The notes: generated by a model not told the origin, from the sequence alone. A stretch of 64,000 nucleotides of DNA from Alkaliphilus pronyensis (GCF_009017275.1 NZ_WBZC01000003.1:40670-104669); one strand, 5' to 3'. Counted from the first letter of the stretch, positions 43,924 through 54,022 are shown. Translations and numbers: made by a program.

Positions 43924-44661
43924 ATGAAGCTAACGGTGTTAGGCTGTTATGGTCCATATCCAAAGGCAAATGGTGCCTGCTCAGGTTATTTACTGGAGGA
44001 TCAAGATATTAAAATATTAATTGACTGTGGTAATGGAGTGATATCAAGGCTTTTTACACATTGTAATGACTTAAATAAGCTGGATGCCATTTTCATAAGC
44101 CATCTCCATCCAGATCATATGAGTGACTTGATGGTGTTAAGGTATGCAATTGCAATTGGTCAAATGATGGGAAAAATAACTAAGCCTATAAGTATATTCT
44201 TACCCTCTAGCCCTTTGGAGGATTATAATCGAATACCCTATCAACAAGCCTTTACTAGAAGCATAATAAATGAAGAGCTAAAGGTTAATATTAAAGGACT
44301 AGATGTTAGCTTTTTTAAAACAGACCATCCAGTAGAATGCTATGGTATGGTATTTGAAAATAACAATAAAAAATTAGTGTACTCAGGTGATACTAAGTTT
44401 TTTCCTGAATTAGCTGATAAAATAAAGGGCTGTGATTTGTTTTTGTGTGAAGGTGGTATTTTAGAAAGGGATATTACCGACTCTACTCCCCACCTTTCTG
44501 CAAAGCAGGTGGGTGAAATAGCAGTGGAGGCAAATCTCCGTAGAGTAATACTAACCCATATTTTTCCTGCAACAAATACAAATTTGATTTTTAAGGAGGC
44601 AACAGAGGTTTATACCAACATATTAGAAATTGCAGAGGAAGGTAAGACCTATTATATATAG
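43924..44661 (+). CDS. YhfI-like metallo-beta-lactamase-fold hydrolase
   Basis: A 245-residue protein related to RNase Z and Bacillus YhfI. It begins KLTVLGCYGPYPKANGACSG, with the metal motif SHLHPDHMSDLM, then YSGDTKF and CEGGILERD, and a closing histidine in VILTHIFP. Members hydrolyse phosphodiesters or similar bonds; the substrate is unknown. The ATG at 43924 is favoured by an AAGGGTG site and by the usual YhfI start; an upstream GTG overlaps the TPR gene stop. It is cytosolic. Confidence 0.82.
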   Translation: MKLTVLGCYGPYPKANGACSGYLLEDQDIKILIDCGNGVISRLFTHCNDLNKLDAIFISHLHPDHMSDLMVLRYAIAIGQMMGKITKPISIFLPSSPLEDYNRIPYQQAFTRSIINEELKVNIKGLDVSFFKTDHPVECYGMVFENNNKKLVYSGDTKFFPELADKIKGCDLFLCEGGILERDITDSTPHLSAKQVGEIAVEANLRRVILTHIFPATNTNLIFKEATEVYTNILEIAEEGKTYYI

Positions 44662-44738
44662 AAAGCAAAGTATAATATTTATTTTACTTTTAGGCAAAAA
44701 TACTATTGATTATTTTATTTAAGAAGGGTGTGTTAATC

Positions 44739-45047
44739 TTGTTAAATAGTATTTTTGAAAGAAGAGTTAAACTGAAATATGGATATGATTTATACTTAGA
44801 AATACCTGAAAAGGAGTATTTACAAATCTACGAGGATGTAAATGATGAAGCTGCCCATAATATTATTAATCTCTTTTTACAGTATCACAGAGACGATGGG
44901 CGACCGAAGGATATAAAAATAAACTATGATTCAAAAAACCGCACTGTAAATATTCGTGCCTTTCTTGATTACGAGGATAACACCCATTCAGACGAAACTA
45001 CTTCACCCCATAGATATCTGTCGGTTATAAGTAAAAAGCACCTCTAA
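44739..45047 (+). CDS. Unknown small protein
   Basis: A 102-residue soluble protein starting at TTG behind AAGAAGGGTG (LNSIFERRVKLKYGYDLYLE). The frame extends up to 44706 but without a binding site. It has an acidic centre and ends HRYLSVISKKHL. The arrangement (KYGYDLYLEIPEKEYLQIYE, then IINLFLQYHRDDGRPKDIKI) looks like a compact alpha/beta domain that I do not recognise. A terminator follows. Confidence 0.55.
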   Translation: MLNSIFERRVKLKYGYDLYLEIPEKEYLQIYEDVNDEAAHNIINLFLQYHRDDGRPKDIKINYDSKNRTVNIRAFLDYEDNTHSDETTSPHRYLSVISKKHL

Positions 45048-45085
45048 CAATAGCAGAAGGTCTAGTGACTTTCTGCTATTTTTTT
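45048..45085 (+). terminator. Intrinsic terminator
   Basis: ATAGCAGAA and TTCTGCTAT pair around GGTCTAGTGACT, followed by seven T. It ends the transcript from the preceding gene and precedes the yibE/F-like gene. Confidence 0.85.
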
Positions 45086-45122
45086 AGTATAATAACTACT
45101 AACTGATTGGAGGCGATATATC

Positions 45123-46244
45123 ATGAGAAAAAATTTCATTATCATAATGATAATTACTATACTATTTACAGGATTTAGCTATAGTGCCGATACCACCCAA
45201 GAGGAAATGATAACAGAAAGAGGTAAGGTTATTGCTGTTGATGAGGTAGACACTGAAGAGTCAGCCGAAGATTTTCTTGAAAGCAAGCTAGTCACTATAG
45301 AGGTGTTGTCTGGTAAATATGAGGGACAACAGTTTACAATTAAGCATTATTTAAGTGGTAGCTATGGATATGATTTACCAGTAAAGGCTGGAGATAGGGT
45401 ATTAATAGTTGTTGAGGAGCTTGAGGATTCGGTTGAAGTTTACATCGCCGATTACATAAGAGATACCTATGTTTTTGGAGTTATTGCATTATTTATTGCT
45501 TTATTAGTTATTATAGGTAAAAAAACAGGGGTTAAGGCCCTTGTGACATTAGGGATAACAATTACCTTAGTTATGAAGTTTTTATTACCTGGAATTCTAA
45601 GGGGATATAGTCCTATTTTACTAACAGTTATTACATCTATACTTATTACCCTTATTACTATATTTATAATTGCAGGAATAAGCATAAAAAGCTTCTCTGC
45701 CATTATTGGAATAATGGGGGGAGTTATTACAGCAGGACTAATAACATTTATTATAGGCTCACAGGTTAAACTTACTGGACTTTCAGGTGAAGAAGCTACT
45801 ATGCTTATGTATATACCTCAAAACATCCAATTTGACTTTAAAGGACTATTATTTTCAGGCATAATGCTTGGTGCATTGGGGGCTGTAATGGATGTTGGAA
45901 TTTCAGTGGCTTCAGCTATGGAGGAGATAAAGAGGTTAAGTCCCCATGTAAAGGTTAGGGAGTTAATAATGTCAGGTATGAACGTAGGTAAAGATATTAT
46001 GGGTACCATGACAAACACATTAATTCTTGCCTATACAGGCAGTGCCATACCTTTATTACTATTATTTATGGCCTATGAAACAGATATGATTAAAATTATT
46101 AATCTTGATATTATTGCAACAGAAATTGTAAGGGCAGTATCAGGAACTATTGGCTTAATTCTAACAATTCCCATAACTGCATTTACAAGTGGAATACTGT
46201 ACGAAAAATATGGTGCTTCATCCAACAAGAATACTGTAGATTAA
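45123..46244 (+). CDS. YibE/F family membrane protein
   Basis: A 373-residue protein with a signal sequence (cleaved about residue 22), an extracytoplasmic domain of about 95 residues (VTIEVLSGKYEGQQFTIKHY) and about seven membrane helices. YVFGVIALFIALLVIIGKKT, MLGALGAVMDVGISVASAM and MGTMTNTLILAYTGSAIPLL are conserved in the YibE/F family, whose function is unestablished; a transport role is often assumed. A TTGGAGGCG site precedes the ATG. It is followed 20 bases later by comEC. Confidence 0.85.
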   Translation: MRKNFIIIMIITILFTGFSYSADTTQEEMITERGKVIAVDEVDTEESAEDFLESKLVTIEVLSGKYEGQQFTIKHYLSGSYGYDLPVKAGDRVLIVVEELEDSVEVYIADYIRDTYVFGVIALFIALLVIIGKKTGVKALVTLGITITLVMKFLLPGILRGYSPILLTVITSILITLITIFIIAGISIKSFSAIIGIMGGVITAGLITFIIGSQVKLTGLSGEEATMLMYIPQNIQFDFKGLLFSGIMLGALGAVMDVGISVASAMEEIKRLSPHVKVRELIMSGMNVGKDIMGTMTNTLILAYTGSAIPLLLLFMAYETDMIKIINLDIIATEIVRAVSGTIGLILTIPITAFTSGILYEKYGASSNKNTVD

Positions 46245-46264
46245 TCTTTTTAGGGGAGATTGTC

Positions 46265-47755
46265 TTGAAAGGACCCTTTTGTTTCTTGCTTATACCCTTA
46301 ATTGTAGGGATATTAATTGGACATTTTACAGGTGTAATAATACCATTAACAGCTATGGGGGTTGTTGTTATAGCTCTATTAGCTATTGGTATATATTTTA
46401 AGGTAATAGATTTTTGGATTATTTCTATACTTGTGGTAATTTTGGGAATAGTTTCATATCAATTGCAGCTTAATAAAGCTATAGAAGTAAAAGAGCTGCT
46501 TAAGGAGGACTATCAAGCAGTTGCAAAGGTTCTTTCAGAGCCTTTAGAAAAAAACCAGTATTGGGAAGTGGACCTAAAAATAATTAAAATAATAAACGAA
46601 GAAAAAGAAGCTGATTTAAATCAAAAGTCTAAAGGGAAAATATTTTTTGATTACGATAGAGACTTGATAAAGCCAGGTGAAACAATAGCCTTTAGTAACC
46701 ACCTTTTTTTAGATGTAATACACTACCATAACCTTTCTGGCTATAATCTGTATTTAAAGGGTAATGGATTTAGTAGCATAATAGGTATTAATGGAGATTC
46801 TATAGATGATGTCAACTATAATCAGGGATTAAACCTATTGGGCCCTAGCAACTGGTTTAAAAAAGAGTTGGAGGCTATACTTGACAAAACCCTTATGGAG
46901 CAACAGGCATCCCTAATGAAGAGTATTTTGTTTGGAAATCAAGGCTACCTATCAAAGGATATGTTAAACTCCTTTTCTAAAAGTGGAACAGCCCATATCA
47001 TAGCAATTTCAGGGCTTCATATTGGTATAATAGTATTAATACTCCATAAGCTATTAAGCCTATTAGGAACAGGAAGAAATTTGAGTTTACTATTAACTAT
47101 GTCTATTATTCTTTTATACGCATACTTAGTTGGTTTTCCTGTTTCAATAATAAGGGCTTCGTCCATGTATTTTATACTTGTTTTAGCGTATTTTTTACAT
47201 CGTCCCTATAATTCAATTAATACCTTAGCCTTTATTGCCTTTATTGTTTTACTATTAAACCCTATAACTCTTTTTACAGTTTCTTTTCAGCTATCCTTTG
47301 CAGCTACCTTAAGCATATTAACCCTATATCCTTTACTAAACAGGCTGTTGAGTAGAATACCAGACTACATAAGACAGCTTTTGTCAGTTACCATAGCTGC
47401 ACAGTTGGGTACAATGCCTATTATGGCATATCATTTTAACGAAATATCAATTGTAGCTCCAATTACAAACCTATTAATTGTTCCACTATTAGGTGTTCTG
47501 ATAACATTAGCTTTTATCAGCATTACTATAGGAGCTATATCAATTGGCGCTGCTTCAATTTTTAATTCTTTGACCAATACGATCTTAACATATATGATAT
47601 ATATTGTAAGGACTAGTAGCCAATTATTCTTTAGCAGTATTTCACTTCAAGAAATGAAGCCCTATGAGGTTTTTACATACTACTTTATTTTAATAGCAAT
47701 TTATGTTTTTATTAATACAAAGAAAAATAGTGTAATGGAGAGGTTAGAAATATGA
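46265..47755 (+). CDS. comEC: ComEC-type DNA channel protein without hydrolase domain
   Basis: A 496-residue membrane protein. The N-terminal part (three hydrophobic segments, then an extracellular DUF4131-like domain to about 190) and the competence domain (KSGTAHIIAISGLHIGIIVL, SFQLSFAATLSILTLYPLLN) are intact, with about ten helices. The usual C-terminal metallo-beta-lactamase domain is absent; full ComEC proteins are about 750 residues. It ends cleanly (KNSVMERLEI) and overlaps holA by four bases. It may import single-stranded DNA in transformation, perhaps with a separate nuclease. The start is TTG behind GGGGAG. Confidence 0.82.
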   Translation: MKGPFCFLLIPLIVGILIGHFTGVIIPLTAMGVVVIALLAIGIYFKVIDFWIISILVVILGIVSYQLQLNKAIEVKELLKEDYQAVAKVLSEPLEKNQYWEVDLKIIKIINEEKEADLNQKSKGKIFFDYDRDLIKPGETIAFSNHLFLDVIHYHNLSGYNLYLKGNGFSSIIGINGDSIDDVNYNQGLNLLGPSNWFKKELEAILDKTLMEQQASLMKSILFGNQGYLSKDMLNSFSKSGTAHIIAISGLHIGIIVLILHKLLSLLGTGRNLSLLLTMSIILLYAYLVGFPVSIIRASSMYFILVLAYFLHRPYNSINTLAFIAFIVLLLNPITLFTVSFQLSFAATLSILTLYPLLNRLLSRIPDYIRQLLSVTIAAQLGTMPIMAYHFNEISIVAPITNLLIVPLLGVLITLAFISITIGAISIGAASIFNSLTNTILTYMIYIVRTSSQLFFSSISLQEMKPYEVFTYYFILIAIYVFINTKKNSVMERLEI

Positions 47756-48786
47756 GCTATAAGCAATTAATTTCCCAAATTAAAAGCAATTCACTTGGAA
47801 GCTTGTATTTGATTTATGGAGAAGAGGCTTATCTAGGTGAAGACATAATTACCCGCATAAAGGGTCATCTGGTTAATCCAGATTTTGAAGAGTTGAACTA
47901 TAAAATGCTAGAGGGTAAAGACCTTACCATTGATGCATTAATTGATGCTTGTGAAACCTTGCCCTTTATGGCCAGTAAAAAGCTTGTTATGGTGAAGGGC
48001 ATTGAAGCATTACAGGGAAAGAATAAGATAATAAGTGGGGAAGATGAAGAATTACTATTAGATTATTTTAGTAGAATTCCACAAGAGACCTGCTTAGTTT
48101 TTTATGGCTTAGGGTCAATAGACTCAAGAAAAAAGCTTATTAAAGCAATAAAAAAACATGGAGAATTATGTGAGCTAGCTAAATTAAAGGAAGGGGAGTT
48201 ACAAAGCTGGATTATTAAGTATTTTAAAAAAAGAGGAAAGACAATAGAAAAAAAAGAGTTGGCTTTTATGTTAAATAACCTAGATTACTTAGGGAAAAAT
48301 GCTACACAAACCCTATTGGATGTAGAAAACGAAATGAAGAAAATAATCTCCTTTATGGGGGAGCAAGAAGCTGTTAAAATTCAGCATATAGAAGAGGTAA
48401 CAGTAAACAGATTTCAAAATGATATATTTAAGCTGCTTGATGCAATAGGTAGAAAGGATACTAAGGATGCATTGAAAAGATTAAACCATATTTTAAGGGA
48501 GGGTGAAGCTGTTTTAAGAATCATGGCCACCATGAGCAACCAGGTTAAGAATATTTTAAGCTCCAAGCTTTTGATGGAGGATGGGTATACCTCAAAGATG
48601 ATAGCATCAAAGCTAGGTATTCATCCTTATGTGGCATCAAAATGTGTATCCCAAAGCAATGGCTATACAGAAAAAAGATTAAAATATCTTCTTGTTCAGT
48701 TTTTAGAGATGGATTACATGATAAAATCTGGAAGAATGAATGATAAAATAGCTATGGAACTGTTGATAATTGACATGTGTAAATAG
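47752..48786 (+). CDS. holA: DNA polymerase III delta subunit
   Basis: A 344-residue clamp-loader subunit that opens the sliding clamp. The N-terminal YLIYGEEAYLGEDIITRIKG and LPFMASKKLVMVKG are typical of HolA, as are NRFQNDIFKLLDAIGRKD and the C-terminal helical collar (YLLVQFLEMDYMIKSGRMND). The start overlaps the comEC stop (ATGA). The comEC-holA-rpsT order is common in Firmicutes. A terminator follows, directed toward the convergent rpsT. Confidence 0.9.
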   Translation: MSYKQLISQIKSNSLGSLYLIYGEEAYLGEDIITRIKGHLVNPDFEELNYKMLEGKDLTIDALIDACETLPFMASKKLVMVKGIEALQGKNKIISGEDEELLLDYFSRIPQETCLVFYGLGSIDSRKKLIKAIKKHGELCELAKLKEGELQSWIIKYFKKRGKTIEKKELAFMLNNLDYLGKNATQTLLDVENEMKKIISFMGEQEAVKIQHIEEVTVNRFQNDIFKLLDAIGRKDTKDALKRLNHILREGEAVLRIMATMSNQVKNILSSKLLMEDGYTSKMIASKLGIHPYVASKCVSQSNGYTEKRLKYLLVQFLEMDYMIKSGRMNDKIAMELLIIDMCK

Positions 48787-48803
48787 GTTTTGCAAAAAGC
48801 AAA

Positions 48804-48832
48804 AAGCGTACCTTTGTACGCTTATTCTATTT
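48804..48832. terminator. Terminator between holA and rpsT
   Basis: AAGCGTAC-CTTT-GTACGCTT forms a perfect 8-bp stem, followed by ATTCTATTTC on the plus strand and preceded by an A-run that gives T-residues on the minus strand. It is usable in both directions. Confidence 0.75.
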
Positions 48833-48878
48833 CTAAGTATTGAGCTGGAACGAGACACGGTTTTAGTCAATACGTAAA

Positions 48879-49142
48879 TTATAATGCTTTGTTAAATTTT
48901 TTAGCAAGTCTAGAAAGGCTTCTTGAAGCTTTAGATTTATGAATTACACCCTTAGATGCAGCCTGCTTAAGCTTTTTATCTACAAATCTTAACTTAGCCT
49001 TAGCATCATCAAAGCTTTGGCTTTTTAGAGCCTCTTCAAATCTTTTAATAGCTGTTTTAAGCTGAGATTTAATCATTCTATTTCTTGCTGTCTTTTTTGC
49101 AATAACTTTAATTCTTTTCTTTGCTGATTTAATATTTGCCAA
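48879..49142 (-). CDS. rpsT: Ribosomal protein S20
   Basis: An 87-residue, Lys/Arg-rich protein of the 30S subunit that binds 16S rRNA. LANIKSAKKRIKVIAKKTAR and SRLARKFNKAL are standard S20 ends. The start is placed at TTG 49142, which gives the family-typical M-ANIKSAKK and has AAGGGGGG eight bases ahead; the in-frame GTG at 49151 overlaps that ribosome binding site. TTG starts are frequent for rpsT and can form part of S20 autoregulation. It is convergent with holA and divergent from gpr. Confidence 0.92.
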   Translation of the reverse strand: MANIKSAKKRIKVIAKKTARNRMIKSQLKTAIKRFEEALKSQSFDDAKAKLRFVDKKLKQAASKGVIHKSKASRSLSRLAKKFNKAL

Positions 49143-49302
49143 TATGTTCACCCCCCTTGCACGGTCATTAACACAGTAATTCTATCAGATATGCTTAAAA
49201 AATGCAACAATAATAAAAAAAAACTTAATTATTAAATGTAATCTGAAAGCATAAAAACAGCTTTTTTTATTAAAAATTATAAGTGCTGTGGTTTTATTAT
49301 AA

Positions 49303-49332
49303 TCATATTTTCATTAAATATATCAAATACTA
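49303..49332 (+). promoter_or_regulatory. Possible forespore sigma-G promoter of gpr
   Basis: TCATAT (49303) and AATACTA (49326-49332) with a 17-base spacer resemble the sigma-G pattern (about GNATA and CATACTA). gpr is a known sigma-G gene in Bacillus. The match is partial. Confidence 0.3.
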
Positions 49333-49359
49333 AGAAAAACTTAAAAATGAGGTGAAGTA

Positions 49360-50334
49360 ATGTTTCAAGTAAGAACAGATCTTGCCCTTGAAGCTAGAGA
49401 GCTGTACCACGAGGAAAAACAGCAGGAGATTCCAGGTGTAGCTGTTGACCAAGAAAAGATTAATGATGTTACAATCACAAGAGTTGAAATCATGAATGAG
49501 GAAGCACAGCAAATAATGGGAAAGGCCATAGGTAAATATATTACCCTTGAATGTAAAGCCCTACGAAGAAGCGATGCAAACTTAAAGGATGAGGTTAGCC
49601 AAATACTTGCTAAGGAACTGAAGGAAGTAGTGGGAAACAACACAAATATAAGGGCTTTAGTGGTTGGACTAGGGAATTGGAATGTAACTCCAGATGCATT
49701 AGGTCCAAAGGTTGCTTCAAAGGTTTTTGTTACAAGACACCTTTTTCAGTTTTATAAAAAAGACAGGGACGAAGGCTTGGGACAAATAAGTGCTATATCA
49801 CCTGGAGTAATGGGAACTACAGGTGTTGAGACAGGTGAAATAGTTCAAGGTATTGTTGAAAAAATAAAGCCAGATATTGTTGTAGCCATAGACGCATTAG
49901 CCTCAAGAAAAATGGAGAGGGTTAACACAACAATTCAAATTTCAAGTACAGGTATAAATCCTGGTTCAGGAGTAGGAAACAAAAGAAAGGCTTTAAATAA
50001 AGAAACTCTGGGGGTACCTGTCATTGCTATAGGAGTGCCAACAGTTGTAGATGCAGCTACCTTAACCAGCGACACCATTCACCTTGTTATGGAGGCATTT
50101 TCAAAACAAGCACAAAAAGGGTCACAATTCTATAATATGCTAAGGGAGCTAAAGGAGGAAGAAAAATATTCATTGATAAGGGAAGTACTGGAGCCGTATA
50201 ATGCTAACGTTATGGTAACACCTAAAGATGTAGATAAAATAGTATTAGACCTATCACATATAATAGCAAATGCCATAAATATTGCACTTCATCCTGGAAT
50301 AGACCTTAAAGATGTTAATCGTTACATTCATTAA
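49360..50334 (+). CDS. gpr: Germination protease Gpr
   Basis: A 324-residue aspartic-type protease that degrades small acid-soluble spore proteins during germination. The N-terminal VRTDLALEARELY contains the propeptide region. ALVVGLGNWNVTPDALGPKV, ISAISPGVMGTTGVETGEI and DIVVAIDALASRKMERVNTT are highly conserved in Gpr, as is SSTGINPGSGVGNKRKALN. It is made in the forespore as an inactive precursor. A GAGGTGAAG site precedes the ATG. It is followed by spoIIP, the usual pairing in spore-formers. Confidence 0.95.
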   Translation: MFQVRTDLALEARELYHEEKQQEIPGVAVDQEKINDVTITRVEIMNEEAQQIMGKAIGKYITLECKALRRSDANLKDEVSQILAKELKEVVGNNTNIRALVVGLGNWNVTPDALGPKVASKVFVTRHLFQFYKKDRDEGLGQISAISPGVMGTTGVETGEIVQGIVEKIKPDIVVAIDALASRKMERVNTTIQISSTGINPGSGVGNKRKALNKETLGVPVIAIGVPTVVDAATLTSDTIHLVMEAFSKQAQKGSQFYNMLRELKEEEKYSLIREVLEPYNANVMVTPKDVDKIVLDLSHIIANAINIALHPGIDLKDVNRYIH

Positions 50335-50415
50335 TGATTATTATTGATTGCATATTTTACAGTCGCATCACATATTTATCAATATATATTACTGATGAAT
50401 AGGCAGGTGCGACTA

Positions 50416-51654
50416 ATGCTTTTTAAGAGATTATGGTTTCTCAATGATTTTAGAAATATAGTTATTGTAATTTTAATTTTATGTATTTTAGTAGCTTCTT
50501 ATGATATTTTGTTTAATAACACTGCATATGCATCTGGAAATAAGCCTAATCAAGACACTATATCCAGTAACGATATAGGTAGAATATTTTACATAGCAAT
50601 AGAACAGGTTTTTCCTGGCTCCAGTGATGAAAACAATTTAGAACTTATCAATTTAAGGGGTATATATACTTCTCTTTATAAAAACATTTTTTTTATTGAC
50701 TTTAAAAATCCAATAACCTTCATTGAATCACAATTTCCTGCTTTAGCACTAGTTAGTAATAAACCACAGGGCCTTTACTTAGCAGAAAAAAATAAAGCAG
50801 CCAATAATAGTGAAAATAAAATAACCGATAGGTCTGAGGATGAAGAAGCCTCCGAGGCAGCTATAACAAGCATAAATTCTACAGAAGACCCAGACGATAT
50901 TGGAGAACTAAAGGGTGGTATATATTTATCAGAGTCACAGCAAATAGTTGATAGCTTAATGGGTAATTTTCAATTGAACTTAGCACCATCAGAGATGCCA
51001 GAAAAAATTACATTTGAAGAAGATAAACCCCAAATATTAATATATCATACCCACGGTACAGAATCCTATAAACCAGCCTCTGAAGGAAACTATCATTCCT
51101 TAAGAAGGGAATACTCTGTTATTACCATTGGAGAAATAATAAAAAAGCAACTGGAGGATAGAGGGTTTGAAGTTATACATGATACTACTTATCATGATTA
51201 CCCATCCTATAATGGTTCATATGGTAGGTCAATAGCTACAGCCAAAGAGATATTGAAGGAATATCCCTCAATTAAGGTTGTACTAGATGTACATAGGGAT
51301 GGATATGATCACATTGATACTAACCCTAACAGAGATAGATTAATTAAAAACAATCAAATTTTAATAAATGGAGAAACAGCCTCTAAATTTCAGCTTGTAA
51401 TTGGGTCTGAGACCCCAAATAAAGTTGAAGTTACAAAATTTGCTCAGCTAATAAAAACAGTTAGCGATTCAATATATCCAGAGCTTAGCAAACCAATACT
51501 GGTTAAGCCCTATGGTAGATTTAATCAATATTTAACCAATCATTATGCTTTGCTTGAGGTTGGCAGCAATGCCAATACAATTGAGGAGGCAAAAAAATCT
51601 GCAGTTTATTTAGCAGAGGTTTTGGCAAATACATTAGATAATTTAAGGGAGTAG
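50416..51654 (+). CDS. spoIIP: Stage II sporulation protein P (amidase/endopeptidase)
   Basis: A 412-residue peptidoglycan hydrolase that, with SpoIID and SpoIIM, drives engulfment of the forespore. An N-terminal membrane anchor (IVIVILILCILVASYDILF) is followed by a variable linker and the SpoIIP domain: ILIYHTHGTESYKPASEG, VVLDVHRDGYDH, and LLEVGSNANTIEEAKKSAVY. The two histidine-bearing segments and the Glu in LLEVGSN fit the zinc site. ATG 50416, after GGCAGGTG, is preferred; the frame opens at 50344 without a binding site. The domain faces the space between mother-cell and forespore membranes. Confidence 0.92.
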   Translation: MLFKRLWFLNDFRNIVIVILILCILVASYDILFNNTAYASGNKPNQDTISSNDIGRIFYIAIEQVFPGSSDENNLELINLRGIYTSLYKNIFFIDFKNPITFIESQFPALALVSNKPQGLYLAEKNKAANNSENKITDRSEDEEASEAAITSINSTEDPDDIGELKGGIYLSESQQIVDSLMGNFQLNLAPSEMPEKITFEEDKPQILIYHTHGTESYKPASEGNYHSLRREYSVITIGEIIKKQLEDRGFEVIHDTTYHDYPSYNGSYGRSIATAKEILKEYPSIKVVLDVHRDGYDHIDTNPNRDRLIKNNQILINGETASKFQLVIGSETPNKVEVTKFAQLIKTVSDSIYPELSKPILVKPYGRFNQYLTNHYALLEVGSNANTIEEAKKSAVYLAEVLANTLDNLRE

Positions 51655-51698
51655 TTTAAAAAATTCAAAAAACGTCTACACTATCAATGGTGATGTAG

Positions 51699-52019
51699 AT
51701 GAGCAGAATAGAAGCTAAAAGAAAAGAAAAAAAGAGGCGAAGAAGGGTGAAGCTTGCCCTTTCCTTAATATTACTTTTGTTTACTGGTGGACTATTGGTA
51801 ACTGATTACTCAACAAGGGAAATGCTAGCTGAATTTGATGGACAAGTATTTGGGTATATGAGAAATGATAACATCCACAGCATATACCTTTTTGGTAACC
51901 TTTATGATATTAATCAGGATGTTGTTATTGAAACCATTAGTAACTACATCAATAAAGCAGGTATATACTTTAATAAATGCTCTGACTGGATTTACAAGCT
52001 TCTTTATAATGTTAGATAA
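51699..52019 (+). CDS. Unknown small membrane protein
   Basis: A 106-residue protein with a strongly basic N-terminus (MSRIEAKRKEKKRRRRVK), one membrane helix (residues 19-37, LALSLILLLFTGGLLV) and a 65-residue outside part. Positively charged inside, it should orient N-in. It lies 44 bases behind spoIIP and may share its transcript. Small proteins at this position occur in other Clostridia, but I know of no function. Confidence 0.6.
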   Translation: MSRIEAKRKEKKRRRRVKLALSLILLLFTGGLLVTDYSTREMLAEFDGQVFGYMRNDNIHSIYLFGNLYDINQDVVIETISNYINKAGIYFNKCSDWIYKLLYNVR

Positions 52020-52084
52020 ATAAAAATCTCCATTTATTCATGGTATTTCAATAAAAAAATTGACTATCCCAATATAGAAGTTTA

Positions 52085-52093
52085 TGATATAAT
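52085..52093 (+). promoter_or_regulatory. Extended -10 promoter of lepA
   Basis: TGATATAAT matches TGN-TATAAT. TTGACT lies at 52060, 22 bases ahead, too far for an ordinary -35. It is about 35 bases before the lepA start. Confidence 0.4.
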
Positions 52094-52130
52094 TTATGAA
52101 GCTATGCAGTTTAAAGGAGGATTATCTAAC

Positions 52131-53939
52131 ATGCCAAGTGATAGACAAAACAAGATACGTAATTTTTCTATTATTGCCCATATAGACCATGGAAAATCTA
52201 CCTTGGCCGATAGACTTATTGAGCAGACAGGTCTTATAAGCCAGAGGGATATGCAGCAGCAAATTTTAGATAATATGGAACTAGAGAGGGAAAGAGGAAT
52301 AACAATAAAGCTCCAAACCATTAGACTTGTTTATAAAGCTCAAGACGGTGAAGAATATTACCTTAACCTAATAGATACCCCTGGACATGTTGATTTTACC
52401 TATGAAGTATCTAGAAGTCTTGCAGCCTGTGAAGGGGCAATTCTTGTAGTAGATGCGGCTCAGGGGATAGAAGCTCAAACCTTAGCCAATGTATATTTGG
52501 CCTTAGAGCAGGATCTTGAAATAATACCTGTAATAAACAAAATAGACTTACCAAGTGCAAGACCAGATGAAGTAAAAAAAGAAATTGAGGATATTATTGG
52601 TCTTGATGCATCTGATGCACCGTTAATATCAGCTAAGGATGGTTTAAATATTACCGATGTGTTAGAGGCTATTGTAAAAAAAGTGCCAGCACCACATGGT
52701 GATAAGGAGGCATCCCTCAAGGCATTGATTTTCGACTCATTTTATGACAACTACAGAGGGGTAATAGCCTACATAAGGGTTATAGAAGGAAAATTGAAAA
52801 AGGGCATGAAGATAAAAATGATGGCCACCAATAAAGAGTTTGAAGTAACAGAGGTTGGTATATTTTCACCTGGAGCCATTCAAATGCCAGAGCTTAGTGC
52901 TGGAGACGTTGGCTATGTTGCAGCCAGTATTAAGGATGTTAGAAATTGTCGTGTTGGAGATACAATAACAGAGGCCAATAGACCTACAGAAATACCCTTA
53001 CCCGGCTATCGAAAGGTAACCCCTATGGTGTATTGTGGTATATATCCTGCAGAAGGTGAAAAATACGAAGATGTTAGGGACGCATTAGAAAAGCTACAGG
53101 TAAATGATGCAGCACTAGTATTTGAACCAGAGACCTCAGCAGCTTTGGGCTTTGGTTTTAGATGTGGCTTTTTAGGTCTACTTCATATGGAAATAGTACA
53201 GGAAAGATTAGAAAGAGAGTTTAATCTTGACATAGTTACAACAGCTCCAAGTGTTATTTACAGAATAACAAAAACTGATGGAGAGGTAGTAATGATACAA
53301 AATCCTGCAAACCTTCCAAAACCGCAGGAAATATTAAAAATGGAAGAACCCATTGTTAAATCAAATATTATGGTACCAACCCTTTATGTAGGTACTGTGA
53401 TGGAGCTATGCCAAGAGCGACGTGGCGAGATGAAAAACATGGAGTATATCGATGAGACTAGAGTAACCTTACATTATGAATTACCCTTGAATGAAGTCAT
53501 ATATGATTTTTTCGATGCATTAAAATCAAAAACTAAGGGCTATGGGTCACTTGACTATGAGTTTTTAGGCTATAGGGAATCTAAGCTTGTTAAGCTAGAT
53601 ATATTAATAAATGGAGAGCAGGTGGATGCCCTATCCTTTATAGTTCATCAGGACAAGGCATATCCCCGTGGTAAAGGAATGTGTGATAAATTAAAGGATG
53701 AAATACCAAGACACCAATTTCCAATACCTATACAGGCAGCCATAGGCCAGAAGATAATAGCTAGAGAAACCATAAAGGCTCTTCGTAAAGACGTACTTGC
53801 CAAATGCTATGGTGGCGACATTACCCGTAAGAAAAAGCTTCTGGAGAAGCAAAAAGAAGGTAAAAAGCGTATGAGACAGGTTGGTAGTGTTGAAGTCCCA
53901 CAAAAGGCTTTTATGTCGGTTTTAAAGCTGGATAGTTAA
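52131..53939 (+). CDS. lepA: Elongation factor 4 (LepA)
   Basis: A 602-residue translational GTPase that acts on stalled or mispositioned ribosomes. G-domain motifs are [25 protein letters not shown] and NKIDLP. The LepA-specific features are MLFSLPN-free domains [25 protein letters not shown] and the C-terminal [20 protein letters not shown]. The ATG at 52131 gives the conserved start [15 protein letters not shown] and has AAAGGAGG 10 bases ahead; a longer frame opens at 52104 upstream of that site. A terminator follows, then hemW. Confidence 0.96.
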   Translation: MPSDRQNKIRNFSIIAHIDHGKSTLADRLIEQTGLISQRDMQQQILDNMELERERGITIKLQTIRLVYKAQDGEEYYLNLIDTPGHVDFTYEVSRSLAACEGAILVVDAAQGIEAQTLANVYLALEQDLEIIPVINKIDLPSARPDEVKKEIEDIIGLDASDAPLISAKDGLNITDVLEAIVKKVPAPHGDKEASLKALIFDSFYDNYRGVIAYIRVIEGKLKKGMKIKMMATNKEFEVTEVGIFSPGAIQMPELSAGDVGYVAASIKDVRNCRVGDTITEANRPTEIPLPGYRKVTPMVYCGIYPAEGEKYEDVRDALEKLQVNDAALVFEPETSAALGFGFRCGFLGLLHMEIVQERLEREFNLDIVTTAPSVIYRITKTDGEVVMIQNPANLPKPQEILKMEEPIVKSNIMVPTLYVGTVMELCQERRGEMKNMEYIDETRVTLHYELPLNEVIYDFFDALKSKTKGYGSLDYEFLGYRESKLVKLDILINGEQVDALSFIVHQDKAYPRGKGMCDKLKDEIPRHQFPIPIQAAIGQKIIARETIKALRKDVLAKCYGGDITRKKKLLEKQKEGKKRMRQVGSVEVPQKAFMSVLKLDS

Positions 53940-53956
53940 TTAACATAAGCATAATT

Positions 53957-53994
53957 GGTTAGGCTATAATAAGCCTAACCATAAATTTTTTTGA
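53957..53994 (+). terminator. Intrinsic terminator of lepA
   Basis: GGTTAGGCT-ATAATA-AGCCTAACC is a perfect 9-bp stem followed by ATAAA and eight T. It may be partial, since hemW follows in the same direction. Confidence 0.88.
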
Positions 53995-54022
53995 GAATAA
54001 GATGTAAATGAGGGGTGATTTC

